Below are positions 56,624 to 64,000 of a stretch of DNA of 64,000 nucleotides, one piece after another (positions within the stretch are counted from its first letter, which is position 1; every line of letters starts with the position of its first letter). Source of the DNA: Spirochaetales bacterium. Its GTDB lineage: Bacteria; Spirochaetota; Spirochaetia; SZUA-6; RPPD01. The position numbers were made by a program, and so were the translations under genes. The notes beneath the pieces are model-generated. The model worked only from the letters and a program-made list of their open reading frames with translations, was not told the origin of the DNA and searched no databases. The stretch lies in NCBI GenBank assembly GCA_016930675.1, contig JAFGGG010000043.1, forward strand, positions 37,572 to 101,571, read 5' to 3'.

Positions 56624-57884
56624 GACTTTGACCTTTCAGGCAGGGGACCAGTGTCTGTTTGGGAATCACCAAAAAGGTCAATACTACCCCGAAGGCTGTG
56701 GATATTAATACCTTATGCAGACCATACATGACTGCCGAACATGATTGACACACTATTATTATATAAAGGCAGAGATTTCTTAATGAAGGAGTTGTCTTAT
56801 ATAAATAGTAAAACTGTTTTAATAAAAAACCTATAAATATGAATTCCAAAATAATACCGAGAACCTTATAGCTTAAAAAACCTTCGCCGATGAGGGTAAC
56901 CGAGGGTACGGCTTCAAATCCGTACTGATCCTTGAGCCAGCTGGCGAAATCCAGATCCGGCCCCGGTTTTAACATGGCAATCGACATCCAGATCGGTTTG
57001 ATTCCCAAGGGAACACCGATCTGCTCGGTTTTGGTCAGATGAAACGACAGGTTATATATGTGAACCTTGATCTCACCGACGATCCTTTCGGTAAGCGGCA
57101 ATCCCTGCCAGCGCAGATTTTGAATAAAAGCGGCCAAATAAAATATGAGTATTACATAGAGGAGCATTTGGCTGAAGCTTATTTTCTTTATCAGATAATG
57201 CCTTAAAACCAAAATATAAATTATGCTCCAGATTATCGGTCCCCGATGCAGGTGGGCGGAGGGAAGAACAAGGGCAATCAGGATCAACAACCAGTCGAAC
57301 ACATTGGTTTGTTTTTTAAAAAACCATTTATTCCCCAGGTAGGCGTAAATGAAGAAAGTAAACATCATCATAAGATGATAAATATAACCGAATCCCGATA
57401 CGGCCTCAAATCTTGTTTGCTGAATAGCGCCGCTGAACAGGCTGCTTCCTCTTAAAAAGTAATATACAACAGAGGAAAATAAAGCAATACAATAAATGAT
57501 AAGCAGATGGCTGTTGATGACAGGATATTTTTTGAGATTCGGCTGGAGTGTAATTTGTTTTTTCTTTATGATTACGGGCAGGCTGTATGCCAGATAAAAG
57601 AAAGCATACCCTATAAATAGAAAAACAGGGATAAGCTTTTTATGTTCACTGGCGAAAAAAGTGCTGAAAAGATAGTTAATTACATATCCTCCTCCCATCC
57701 AAAACAGATAGAAAAAGGTAAAAAGAAAAAGCGGACTAAAAATATCTCTTTTCTTCAGATAATCTTTTATAATCACTATGATACAGAAACCGGACAGCGG
57801 TACAATCATCAGGAACTCGGGCTGTGAAGAAAAGTAAAGAAAAACGGTTGTAATACCTGAAATGAAAAGCAATACTAAATTCAT
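56601..57884 (-). CDS. O-antigen polymerase-like membrane protein (Wzy)
   Basis: 427 residues with about ten to twelve hydrophobic segments and few conserved motifs, as is usual for Wzy. A large loop near residues 270-330 (LRWQGLPLTERIVGEIKVH, PDLDFASWLKDQYGFEAVPSV) carries Arg, His and Asp as in polymerase periplasmic loops. Its place beside Wzx-, Wzz- and Wza-like genes supports polymerisation of repeat units. The coding sequence overlaps its neighbours by 23 and four bases. Confidence 0.75.
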   Translation of the reverse strand: MNLVLLFISGITTVFLYFSSQPEFLMIVPLSGFCIIVIIKDYLKKRDIFSPLFLFTFFYLFWMGGGYVINYLFSTFFASEHKKLIPVFLFIGYAFFYLAYSLPVIIKKKQITLQPNLKKYPVINSHLLIIYCIALFSSVVYYFLRGSSLFSGAIQQTRFEAVSGFGYIYHLMMMFTFFIYAYLGNKWFFKKQTNVFDWLLILIALVLPSAHLHRGPIIWSIIYILVLRHYLIKKISFSQMLLYVILIFYLAAFIQNLRWQGLPLTERIVGEIKVHIYNLSFHLTKTEQIGVPLGIKPIWMSIAMLKPGPDLDFASWLKDQYGFEAVPSVTLIGEGFLSYKVLGIILEFIFIGFLLKQFYYLYKTTPSLRNLCLYIIIVCQSCSAVMYGLHKVLISTAFGVVLTFLVIPKQTLVPCLKGQSHENINGK

Positions 57885-59023
57885 TTACTACCTACATATT
57901 CGATGGCTTTTAAAAAAATCCTTACCACATTATCAAGATCATAATTTTTTATTATCTTTAAACCTGCTTTACCCATACTCTCAATTTGTGCCTGGTTTTT
58001 CAATAGCTGTGTGATTTTAGCTTCAAATTCTTCATTGTTCTTTACGATAAAACCGTTATCTCCCTGTTTCACAAGATCTTTCTCGGTTCCGTCCGCTTCT
58101 CTCACCACAACAGGCTTGCCGTAAGCCATGGCTTGATTGACGGCCAATCCGCCCCGTCCGGGCAAAACGAAAATATCGGCGATTGAAAAATACACCCCCA
58201 GTCCTTTTATGATTTTACCCAGGACCAGGCAGTCCGTGATGTTTCGTGATCTGATTAACCTGTGGATTCTGGCTTTATGAGAGCCGTCACCGATTATCAA
58301 GAGACTAAGATCAGGGATACGCATTTTTATGTTTTCAAAAACCTTAATTAAATCTTCCACCCGTTTGCCCTTTTCCAAGGCTCCCACATAAAGAATCACT
58401 TTCTTTGCATTTATGTTAAGCTTACTCCGCATTGCTTTAATGAGTGAGGGATCGGCTTCTACCCTTTGCCTGTCTTTAAAGCAGGCGTCTATGTCTATGG
58501 TATTGTTCGCTATAAAGATTTTTTCAGAGCTAATCCCCAAGGAGTTAAAATATTCACCTGCCACCCCGCTATACGCTAAAATCGCTTTGGCGCTTTTAAG
58601 CATGAAGATATTTAGCGGCTCTACTGCTCTCCGCAACAGACTCATGGGCTTTTGCTTATTCCTGCCTGAGTCCCACAGAATCCAGTTAACCGAAAACAGC
58701 CTGCAGTAAAGCCAGGTACATATATTATTGATAAGATTGGTCAGGCCTTCCGAAATGATCACCTCGGGCTTAAGTCTTTTAAGCCTCCAAAACAAAACGG
58801 GAAACCAGCACAACGGTATCCTGAGATCTTTTGTCTTAAACGTAACATTGAGTGAAAATAGTTTTTCATGCTTAAATCCGTTTGGATCCGGATTATTTCC
58901 TCGGGAGTTTTTTGTCCGGGCCGTTCCTGAAAATAAGGTTAAATCCATTTTTCTCGATAAAGCGCGGAAAAGAGGTACGCGATAATGAGGGCAGATACAT
59001 TGGACGAGGGCAACTCTACGCAT
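57881..59023 (-). CDS. GT4-like glycosyltransferase with altered E-x7-E
   Basis: 380 residues. GT-B layout: CICPHYRVPLFRAL, YVGALEKGKRVEDLIKVF, LGKIIKGLGVYFSIADI. Where the catalytic E-x7-E normally falls it reads RGGLAVNQAMAYGKP, with Gly and Gln replacing the two Glu. A group of wb-locus GT4 enzymes has this GLA-x-NxA form, so it may be active with another nucleotide-sugar pocket, or catalysis may be changed. The start overlaps Wzy's by four bases (ATGA). Confidence 0.82.
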   Translation of the reverse strand: MRRVALVQCICPHYRVPLFRALSRKMDLTLFSGTARTKNSRGNNPDPNGFKHEKLFSLNVTFKTKDLRIPLCWFPVLFWRLKRLKPEVIISEGLTNLINNICTWLYCRLFSVNWILWDSGRNKQKPMSLLRRAVEPLNIFMLKSAKAILAYSGVAGEYFNSLGISSEKIFIANNTIDIDACFKDRQRVEADPSLIKAMRSKLNINAKKVILYVGALEKGKRVEDLIKVFENIKMRIPDLSLLIIGDGSHKARIHRLIRSRNITDCLVLGKIIKGLGVYFSIADIFVLPGRGGLAVNQAMAYGKPVVVREADGTEKDLVKQGDNGFIVKNNEEFEAKITQLLKNQAQIESMGKAGLKIIKNYDLDNVVRIFLKAIEYVGSK

Positions 59024-59102
59024 GTGAATTATTTATCTTTTTTCTGCTGTCAATCACTGCTAAGAGTATAATGTGTTTTATTTTCCGCTTCAAGAAATTA
59101 TT

Positions 59103-60203
59103 TCAAAGCTGCATATATAATTGTTTATAATCATTCGCAACCTTTTTGATGTCAAACAGTTTTTCGATCCGTTTTCTGCCTTGCTGTTTTAACGCAGTCC
59201 TTTTTTTCGCATCTTTTATCAGAGTCAGAATTGCCTCTGCCAGTTTTTGCGGATTTCTCTTGTCTACAAATATTCCCGCGCTGCCTATTACTTCCGGAAG
59301 AGCTCCGACTTTATACGCGACAACAGGCACACTCATTGCCATGGCCTCCGCGGCTGCTATACCGAATGTTTCCCAGACAGAGGGCATTACAAATATGTCC
59401 ATAAGCGCAAGGAATAAGGGGATATCGCTTTGATTGCCAAAAAAAATCACTTTGTCTTCTATAGCCAATTTTACGGCAAGGGCTTCCAGTTTGGCTCTTA
59501 ACGGACCGTCACCGATAATCGTGCAAACGATACCGGCTGTGTGGTCAAGCAGTTTCTTAAAAGCATATAACAGATGCTCGATACCCATTTTTGACGTCAA
59601 TCCCCGTACCGTGCCGATTACTGTTTTATCTTCCGGTATTCCCAATTTTTTTTTAAATTCATGAGTGCTTTTCCTTGTTCTTGAAAATTTTTTTAAATCA
59701 ATGCCGTTATATATAATCCTCATTTTAAGGCGTGGAAATATTTTATATTTCATAATTTGCGCATAACTAAAAGCTGATGGAACCGTATACATTTTCGCTG
59801 TATTTTTAAGCAGCCTGTGGAAATGCTTTATCCAAAACCATCTCCCCAATTCCTTTTCTCTGTCAAGACAGCCGTGTTCACTCATAATCACGTTTTTATG
59901 CCGGGAAAAAATATGGGCCAATCGAATGAGAGGATTCAGATACAAAAAATGAATGATAGCGGACGAACTTCTATTGATGAAATTTTTAAGTTTTACAAGC
60001 CCGTTAATATCAAAACCGCTTTTTACGCCTAAAATACAAGTCTTTATGCCCAGTGCTTTTATCTGTTCCGCGACAAGACCCGCCCTTTTTATAAAACAAA
60101 CTTCAAAAGAAAAATCGCGTTTTAACTGCTTTACGATGTTTAATATTAAGACTGCGACTCCACCCGTACCGCCATGCCAGGTAACTAACGTTATTTTTTT
60201 CAT
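59103..60203 (-). CDS. GT4-family glycosyltransferase
   Basis: 366 residues. GT-B enzyme: WHGGTGGVAVLILNIV at the N-terminus, TVRGLTSKMGIEHLLYAFKK, IIGDGPLRAKLE and PSVWETFGIAAAEAMAM (E-x7-E). The gene lies four bases (overlap) after a methyltransferase gene and 79 bases before the next glycosyltransferase gene. Donor sugar unknown. Confidence 0.9.
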   Translation of the reverse strand: MKKITLVTWHGGTGGVAVLILNIVKQLKRDFSFEVCFIKRAGLVAEQIKALGIKTCILGVKSGFDINGLVKLKNFINRSSSAIIHFLYLNPLIRLAHIFSRHKNVIMSEHGCLDREKELGRWFWIKHFHRLLKNTAKMYTVPSAFSYAQIMKYKIFPRLKMRIIYNGIDLKKFSRTRKSTHEFKKKLGIPEDKTVIGTVRGLTSKMGIEHLLYAFKKLLDHTAGIVCTIIGDGPLRAKLEALAVKLAIEDKVIFFGNQSDIPLFLALMDIFVMPSVWETFGIAAAEAMAMSVPVVAYKVGALPEVIGSAGIFVDKRNPQKLAEAILTLIKDAKKRTALKQQGRKRIEKLFDIKKVANDYKQLYMQL

Positions 60204-60934
60204 TTCTTTTCAGCAATACCTATAATTTCGTTTGTAAAATATACCGGCTGAAAACGCCTGTACGCTTTGAGCCCGATCTGATTTATTAATAAAAGTCTGC
60301 TAAACCTGATTAATACTATAAACAGATATCTTCTTAAGAGACTAAACAGGCCTTTTTCCCTCGGTAAAAGAGAGTGCACGGAAACCTCTTTAAAACCGGC
60401 CGTTAAAAAAGCCTGTTTTAAACTGGCTGCTGTGAAGAGTCTTTCATGCGTTATGTCAAAATACAAATTAAACGTACTAAAAAAAGGAGCTGCATTGGGC
60501 ACTATTAAAATAACTTTGCCCTTGGTCTTTAGGGACTCATATATTCGCTTTAAGAAATCATGAAAAACAGCTTTCGAAATATGTTCCATAACATTGGAAC
60601 TAAAGCATATATCAAATTTATTCTTATTCCTCTTTAAATATTTTATTCCGTCATCCAGATATACTTCGTTTAATTCCATTCTCTTGCAGATTGCTATTTG
60701 CTCTTTGGAAATATCCACTCCCCGAATATTGGTGTACGCTTTTTGCTGCAGATAATATAAAAAAAATCCCGGACCGCAGCCTAGATCACAGATCGCGGCA
60801 TTACGATTCTTGGGTAAAAAGCGTGAAATATACGTGTTAAAATAAGCAGAGGTTTTTCCGTATTCATTTTCATCGCATGCATGTATTTGACGGGAGATAG
60901 ATGTGACATAGTTATCATAGTATTCTTTTTTCAT
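60200..60934 (-). CDS. SAM-dependent methyltransferase, paralogue 1
   Basis: 244 residues. Class I fold: AICDLGCGPGFFLYYL, GVDISKEQI, DICFSSNVMEHI. It is a clear duplicate of the next gene (starts MKKEYYDNYV and MKKRYFDNYV). Short C-terminal hydrophobic stretch (about 205-220). Likely acts on lipid-linked sugars. The stop overlaps the glycosyltransferase start by four bases. Confidence 0.85.
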   Translation of the reverse strand: MKKEYYDNYVTSISRQIHACDENEYGKTSAYFNTYISRFLPKNRNAAICDLGCGPGFFLYYLQQKAYTNIRGVDISKEQIAICKRMELNEVYLDDGIKYLKRNKNKFDICFSSNVMEHISKAVFHDFLKRIYESLKTKGKVILIVPNAAPFFSTFNLYFDITHERLFTAASLKQAFLTAGFKEVSVHSLLPREKGLFSLLRRYLFIVLIRFSRLLLINQIGLKAYRRFQPVYFTNEIIGIAEKK

Positions 60935-60940
60935 TTTTTC

Positions 60941-61675
60941 CTATACTTTTTCAGCAATCCCTAAAATATTACTGGAAAAATAAATCGGTTGAAATCTTTT
61001 ATAACCTTCATAACCCAGTTCCACAATTATTACGATTTTATAAAAGAAACATAAAAAGAAATAGAGATACCTCCGCATAAGGCTGCGCAAACCCCTCGCA
61101 AGCGGTTTAAGAGCGTGAATCTTGATCTTGCTGAAACCGGCCAGACTGAGAACCTGCTTTAAACTTATTGGCGTGAACAGCCTCTCATGGGTAATATCAA
61201 TATATAATAGAAAAGGACTGAATAATGCAGTTGCGTTAGGCACGGCGATAAGAGCCCGGCCGTTTTTTTTAAGCGCCCTATAAACGTGCGCCAAGAGCAG
61301 ATACAGTTTTTCGGTAGTCAAATGCTCCAGTAAATTCGAACAAAATATCAGGTCGAATTTTTCTTTGTTTCTTTTTAAAAATTTTATACCATCCTCCGCG
61401 TGCACATTCTGCAATCCCTTGCTTTTACATTGCTTAATCTGCTCGGCAGAGATATCAACACCGCAGATATTTGTATATTTTTTCTGTTTCAGATAATAGA
61501 GAAAAAAACCCGACCCGCAGCCTATGTCACATATGCTGATATTTCTATCCTTGGGAAGATAAGGGTAGAGATATCTATCAAAAGCGGGGAGTGAAGCTGT
61601 GTATTCGGAGTCATCCAATGGATGGGCCTGTTTAAATATCGTTGAAACATAATTATCGAAATATCTCTTTTTCAT
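60941..61675 (-). CDS. SAM-dependent methyltransferase, paralogue 2
   Basis: 244 residues from the ATG at 61675, chosen because AAGGG sits seven bases ahead and it aligns with the start of the neighbouring paralogue; an ATG at 61693 would add six residues. Motifs: SICDIGCGSGFFLYYL, GVDISAEQI, IFCSNLLEHL. The two genes are six bases apart and must have arisen by tandem duplication; the sequences now differ, suggesting separate methylation sites. Confidence 0.85.
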   Translation of the reverse strand: MKKRYFDNYVSTIFKQAHPLDDSEYTASLPAFDRYLYPYLPKDRNISICDIGCGSGFFLYYLKQKKYTNICGVDISAEQIKQCKSKGLQNVHAEDGIKFLKRNKEKFDLIFCSNLLEHLTTEKLYLLLAHVYRALKKNGRALIAVPNATALFSPFLLYIDITHERLFTPISLKQVLSLAGFSKIKIHALKPLARGLRSLMRRYLYFFLCFFYKIVIIVELGYEGYKRFQPIYFSSNILGIAEKV

Positions 61676-61696
61676 CTCTTTTCCCTTATTCATATA

Positions 61697-63112
61697 TTAT
61701 CTTCCCCGGAGCTTGGTTTTAATATCCCTGATTTCCTTCAATGTAATGCATCTTAACAGGAATAGTAAGCTAAAATAACCCCCGATTCCAATTAATAACA
61801 CCAAGGCAATATGGGTTATGTTAAACAGGTAAATAACAACAATCGTTGCCAAGGCTGATATAAACGGCAATGGAATATTCGTTAGAAAGGGAACCTTCAT
61901 TATTTTTCGCGACTCATAATACATATACACAAGCATCACAAAACTTCCCGTAATAGTTGCTACGGCCGCTCCATGTATACCGTAAAGCGGAATTAAGATT
62001 ATGTTAAAAACAATATTGGTTAACGTGCCAATACTCATTCCGGCCAACAACTTCCTTTCCCTGTCACACGCCAGAAGCAAATTCATAAAAGAATAACTGA
62101 TAAGAAAACAGGCCAGTGTCCAAAGCAGTATTTGAAAAACCAATACACCCTCTATATATTCCGAGCCGAATAAAAATCTTATAATATCGTTTGCCGTAAC
62201 AGTGCCCATGGTAATTAAAGGAAAACAGATAATAATAAAATACTTAAGAATAATCCGAATAAGGCTTGTTATTTTTTCTTTTGATTCCTTATACAGCCTG
62301 GTAAGAACAGGAAAAATCACGATGAAAAAAAGATTAAACCAGGGTAAAACAAGTTGAATTATTTTCGAGGATGCCTGATAAATGCCGACCTCTTTTTCCG
62401 TTTTTAACATACCCAGCATAATAATATCGAAATGGAAGAATAATTGGGTTACAAAATATGACAGCCCTATGGGGACTGCCTGCTTTAAAAAACCTTTAAA
62501 AGCGGAAAGGTCGCATGACAGACGCAATCCGCCGTACTTAACCAGAAAGACGATCAGCAGGAAGAGAGAGGCGGCCAGAGAGCCCGCCAGCCAGAAAACG
62601 GGCACAAAAAGGATTTGATTTTGATTTTCGATGAATAAAATAATCAGGATAAAATAAAGCATCTTATCCAGTGTCCTTGATACGGACACGAATCCCATTT
62701 TTTCAACACCCTGATATACCCATTCCAACAGCAGAGCATACGTAAAAAGCGAAATACCGTATATGATAATGAGTATTCTTACATCCGACGGTTTGGGGAG
62801 AATGAAAGCTATGAGCACAAGCAAGAGAAAAGAAATAAGCGCCAACATAAACCTTAAGGTAACAAGGGTTCCGGCCTGCTTAAGTTTACCGGCATCACGG
62901 GCCAGAATTCTTATCCCTAATCTGTCCAAACCCGGATTTGCCAGCATCATGAAATAGACCAGGAATGAATAAGCAAAAGATATTTTTCCAAAACCAGCGG
63001 CTCCCAGGTTTTGAGCCAAATATATGGTTGCAAAGAATCCAAACAGGCTTGTCACTATATAGGAAGCGGATAACGAAATAAAATTCTTAAGCACCTTGCG
63101 CACACTACTCAT
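61697..63112 (-). CDS. Wzx-like polysaccharide flippase
   Basis: 471 residues with about twelve to fourteen hydrophobic segments. The family start SASYIVTSLFGFFATIYLAQNLGAAGFGKISFAYSF is typical of the polysaccharide transporter/MOP group (split here in the text of family signatures: SLFGFF, AAGFGKI). It flips lipid-linked repeat units across the inner membrane. It is the first gene of the long minus-strand operon that runs to 54330. Confidence 0.9.
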   Translation of the reverse strand: MSSVRKVLKNFISLSASYIVTSLFGFFATIYLAQNLGAAGFGKISFAYSFLVYFMMLANPGLDRLGIRILARDAGKLKQAGTLVTLRFMLALISFLLLVLIAFILPKPSDVRILIIIYGISLFTYALLLEWVYQGVEKMGFVSVSRTLDKMLYFILIILFIENQNQILFVPVFWLAGSLAASLFLLIVFLVKYGGLRLSCDLSAFKGFLKQAVPIGLSYFVTQLFFHFDIIMLGMLKTEKEVGIYQASSKIIQLVLPWFNLFFIVIFPVLTRLYKESKEKITSLIRIILKYFIIICFPLITMGTVTANDIIRFLFGSEYIEGVLVFQILLWTLACFLISYSFMNLLLACDRERKLLAGMSIGTLTNIVFNIILIPLYGIHGAAVATITGSFVMLVYMYYESRKIMKVPFLTNIPLPFISALATIVVIYLFNITHIALVLLIGIGGYFSLLFLLRCITLKEIRDIKTKLRGR

Positions 63113-63260
63113 GCGTCAATCATAAATAAAACAAAATAAGTGGTCAATCATCACTGCGGCTATTCCTGTTGCCTGGAGAAAAAGAAGATGACAAATACCC
63201 GGAAAAATAATATTATTATTTCCGATCATATATCTCTTTAAAAGTTGTGAAAGTATACTT

Positions 63261-63911
63261 ATGGGAATAAATACCGTGTTATTAAATCATTCTCTGGAAA
63301 TTTTAAAAAAGCGAGGTCTTTCTCTAAACGGTATAAAAATGTGTGAGCTGGGCAACCAGCATTTTTTTGTGGAAGGAATTGAATTTCAAACCGCTAAAGA
63401 ATATTTCCTTTCGCTGGGGGTAAACCATACGTCCATTGACATTAATGGACAGGACGGAGCACTCACGCTTAATCTGGCCAAACCGGTTACCGATCCCGCG
63501 CTGGTGGGGAATTTCGATATTGTAACGAATTACGGTACGGCGGAGCATGTGTCCAATCAATATGAGTGCTACCGCAATATGCATAATTTTTGCCGCCGGG
63601 GCGGTTTGTTTATTCATGTGGCGCCGTTGGTGGGAAGCTGGCCATTGCACTGCGAACATTATTATTATCCCCTTTTCTTTATCCGACTGGCGGAAGCGAA
63701 TAAATACCGCGTTCTAAAACAAGAGATCTTCTTTGCCCGTGAAGCGGAAGATACCCTCATAATTTTCATTGCATTGGAAAAAACCGGCCGCCTGCCCTTT
63801 ATGAGCAAACATGATTTTAAGTGTCTGCCTGTAAAGCATGTGTGCAAAACGCGCAACCGGATAGGCCGCGTGCTCTTGAGATTAAAAAAATCTATAGGAA
63901 TAAAGACTTAA
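63261..63911 (+). CDS. Methyltransferase-like protein
   Basis: 216 residues. Rossmann-like methyltransferase pattern: KMCELGNQHFF (motif I, with the Gly-rich loop reduced), SIDINGQDGAL, IVTNYGTAEHV. The Gly-rich loop differs from ordinary class I enzymes, so catalysis is uncertain. It diverges from Wzx, marking the edge of the operon; the remaining 89 bases of the window show no feature. Confidence 0.65.
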   Translation: MGINTVLLNHSLEILKKRGLSLNGIKMCELGNQHFFVEGIEFQTAKEYFLSLGVNHTSIDINGQDGALTLNLAKPVTDPALVGNFDIVTNYGTAEHVSNQYECYRNMHNFCRRGGLFIHVAPLVGSWPLHCEHYYYPLFFIRLAEANKYRVLKQEIFFAREAEDTLIIFIALEKTGRLPFMSKHDFKCLPVKHVCKTRNRIGRVLLRLKKSIGIKT

Positions 63912-64000
63912 AAATTATTTAGTGGTACGAAGCCTGTACCCAAATGAAGCAACACCATGCTTTTTGCTGTAATACCACATATAAACCGATTAACTCACAG

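Overview
The window reads as one contiguous piece of a Gram-negative-type (two-membrane) bacterial chromosome: many predicted lipoproteins, an OmpA-domain protein, outer-membrane polysaccharide export parts, dense operons, no tRNA, rRNA, CRISPR, prophage or insertion sequence that I can see. The gene content leans towards the phylum Spirochaetota. Reasons: an isoleucyl-tRNA synthetase of the long eukaryote-like type (about 1040 residues, as in Borrelia and Treponema); a spirochaete-style PlsC-like acyltransferase; an ATPase-HDOD protein; a lipoprotein with a DUF4015 glycosidase-like domain; a SLBB export protein. This is inference from family knowledge, not a search result.

Layout. 1-12 kb: 3' part of an Aquifex-type aconitase, a NicO-type metal transporter with Ca-binding-like repeats, an inositol-monophosphatase family protein, ileS, a lipoprotein, an orphan hisH-hisF pair, and an ATPase-HDOD signalling protein. 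12-19 kb: glutaredoxin, acyltransferase, a methyl-accepting protein without a sensor domain, an M3 peptidase, OmpA-type and DOMON-type envelope proteins, a long NDP kinase. 19-27 kb: sensing. A heme-type sensor adenylate cyclase is coupled to a cytochrome P460-like lipoprotein; a TetR regulator; then an operon of a LacI-like-sensor hybrid histidine kinase and a response regulator with an HD-GYP (c-di-GMP phosphodiesterase) output. 27-35.4 kb: AIM24 protein, folD, DUF4015 lipoprotein, a FliG-like mini protein, a tiny cysteine-patterned lipoprotein and a five-PAS hybrid kinase.

35.4-45.6 kb is a lineage-specific accessory stretch: two DUF1287 (papain-fold-like) membrane proteins bracket a TPR protein and a lipoprotein with a Cys/His hydrolase-like region; then an FHA-lytic transglycosylase fusion, an AadK-like nucleotidyltransferase, another TPR protein, a GAF/zinc-ribbon protein, a GH1 beta-glucosidase and a stand-alone receiver. 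45.8-63.9 kb is a surface polysaccharide locus of the Wzx/Wzy type: SLBB export protein and Wzz; three exported proteins; then four GT4 glycosyltransferases, a radical SAM/SPASM enzyme, five methyltransferase-like proteins, a Wzy-like polymerase and a Wzx-like flippase, almost all on the minus strand with short overlaps.

The strongest non-gene signals are a dispersed family of two-hairpin repeats (about 1.9, 4.55, 21.4 and 45.7 kb), one copy of which lies between a promoter and ileS where it could act as an attenuator; a 37-bp perfect-arm palindrome next to a frameshifted small reading frame near 10.2 kb; and three GTAAA boxes at exact 10-bp spacing near 39.75 kb.
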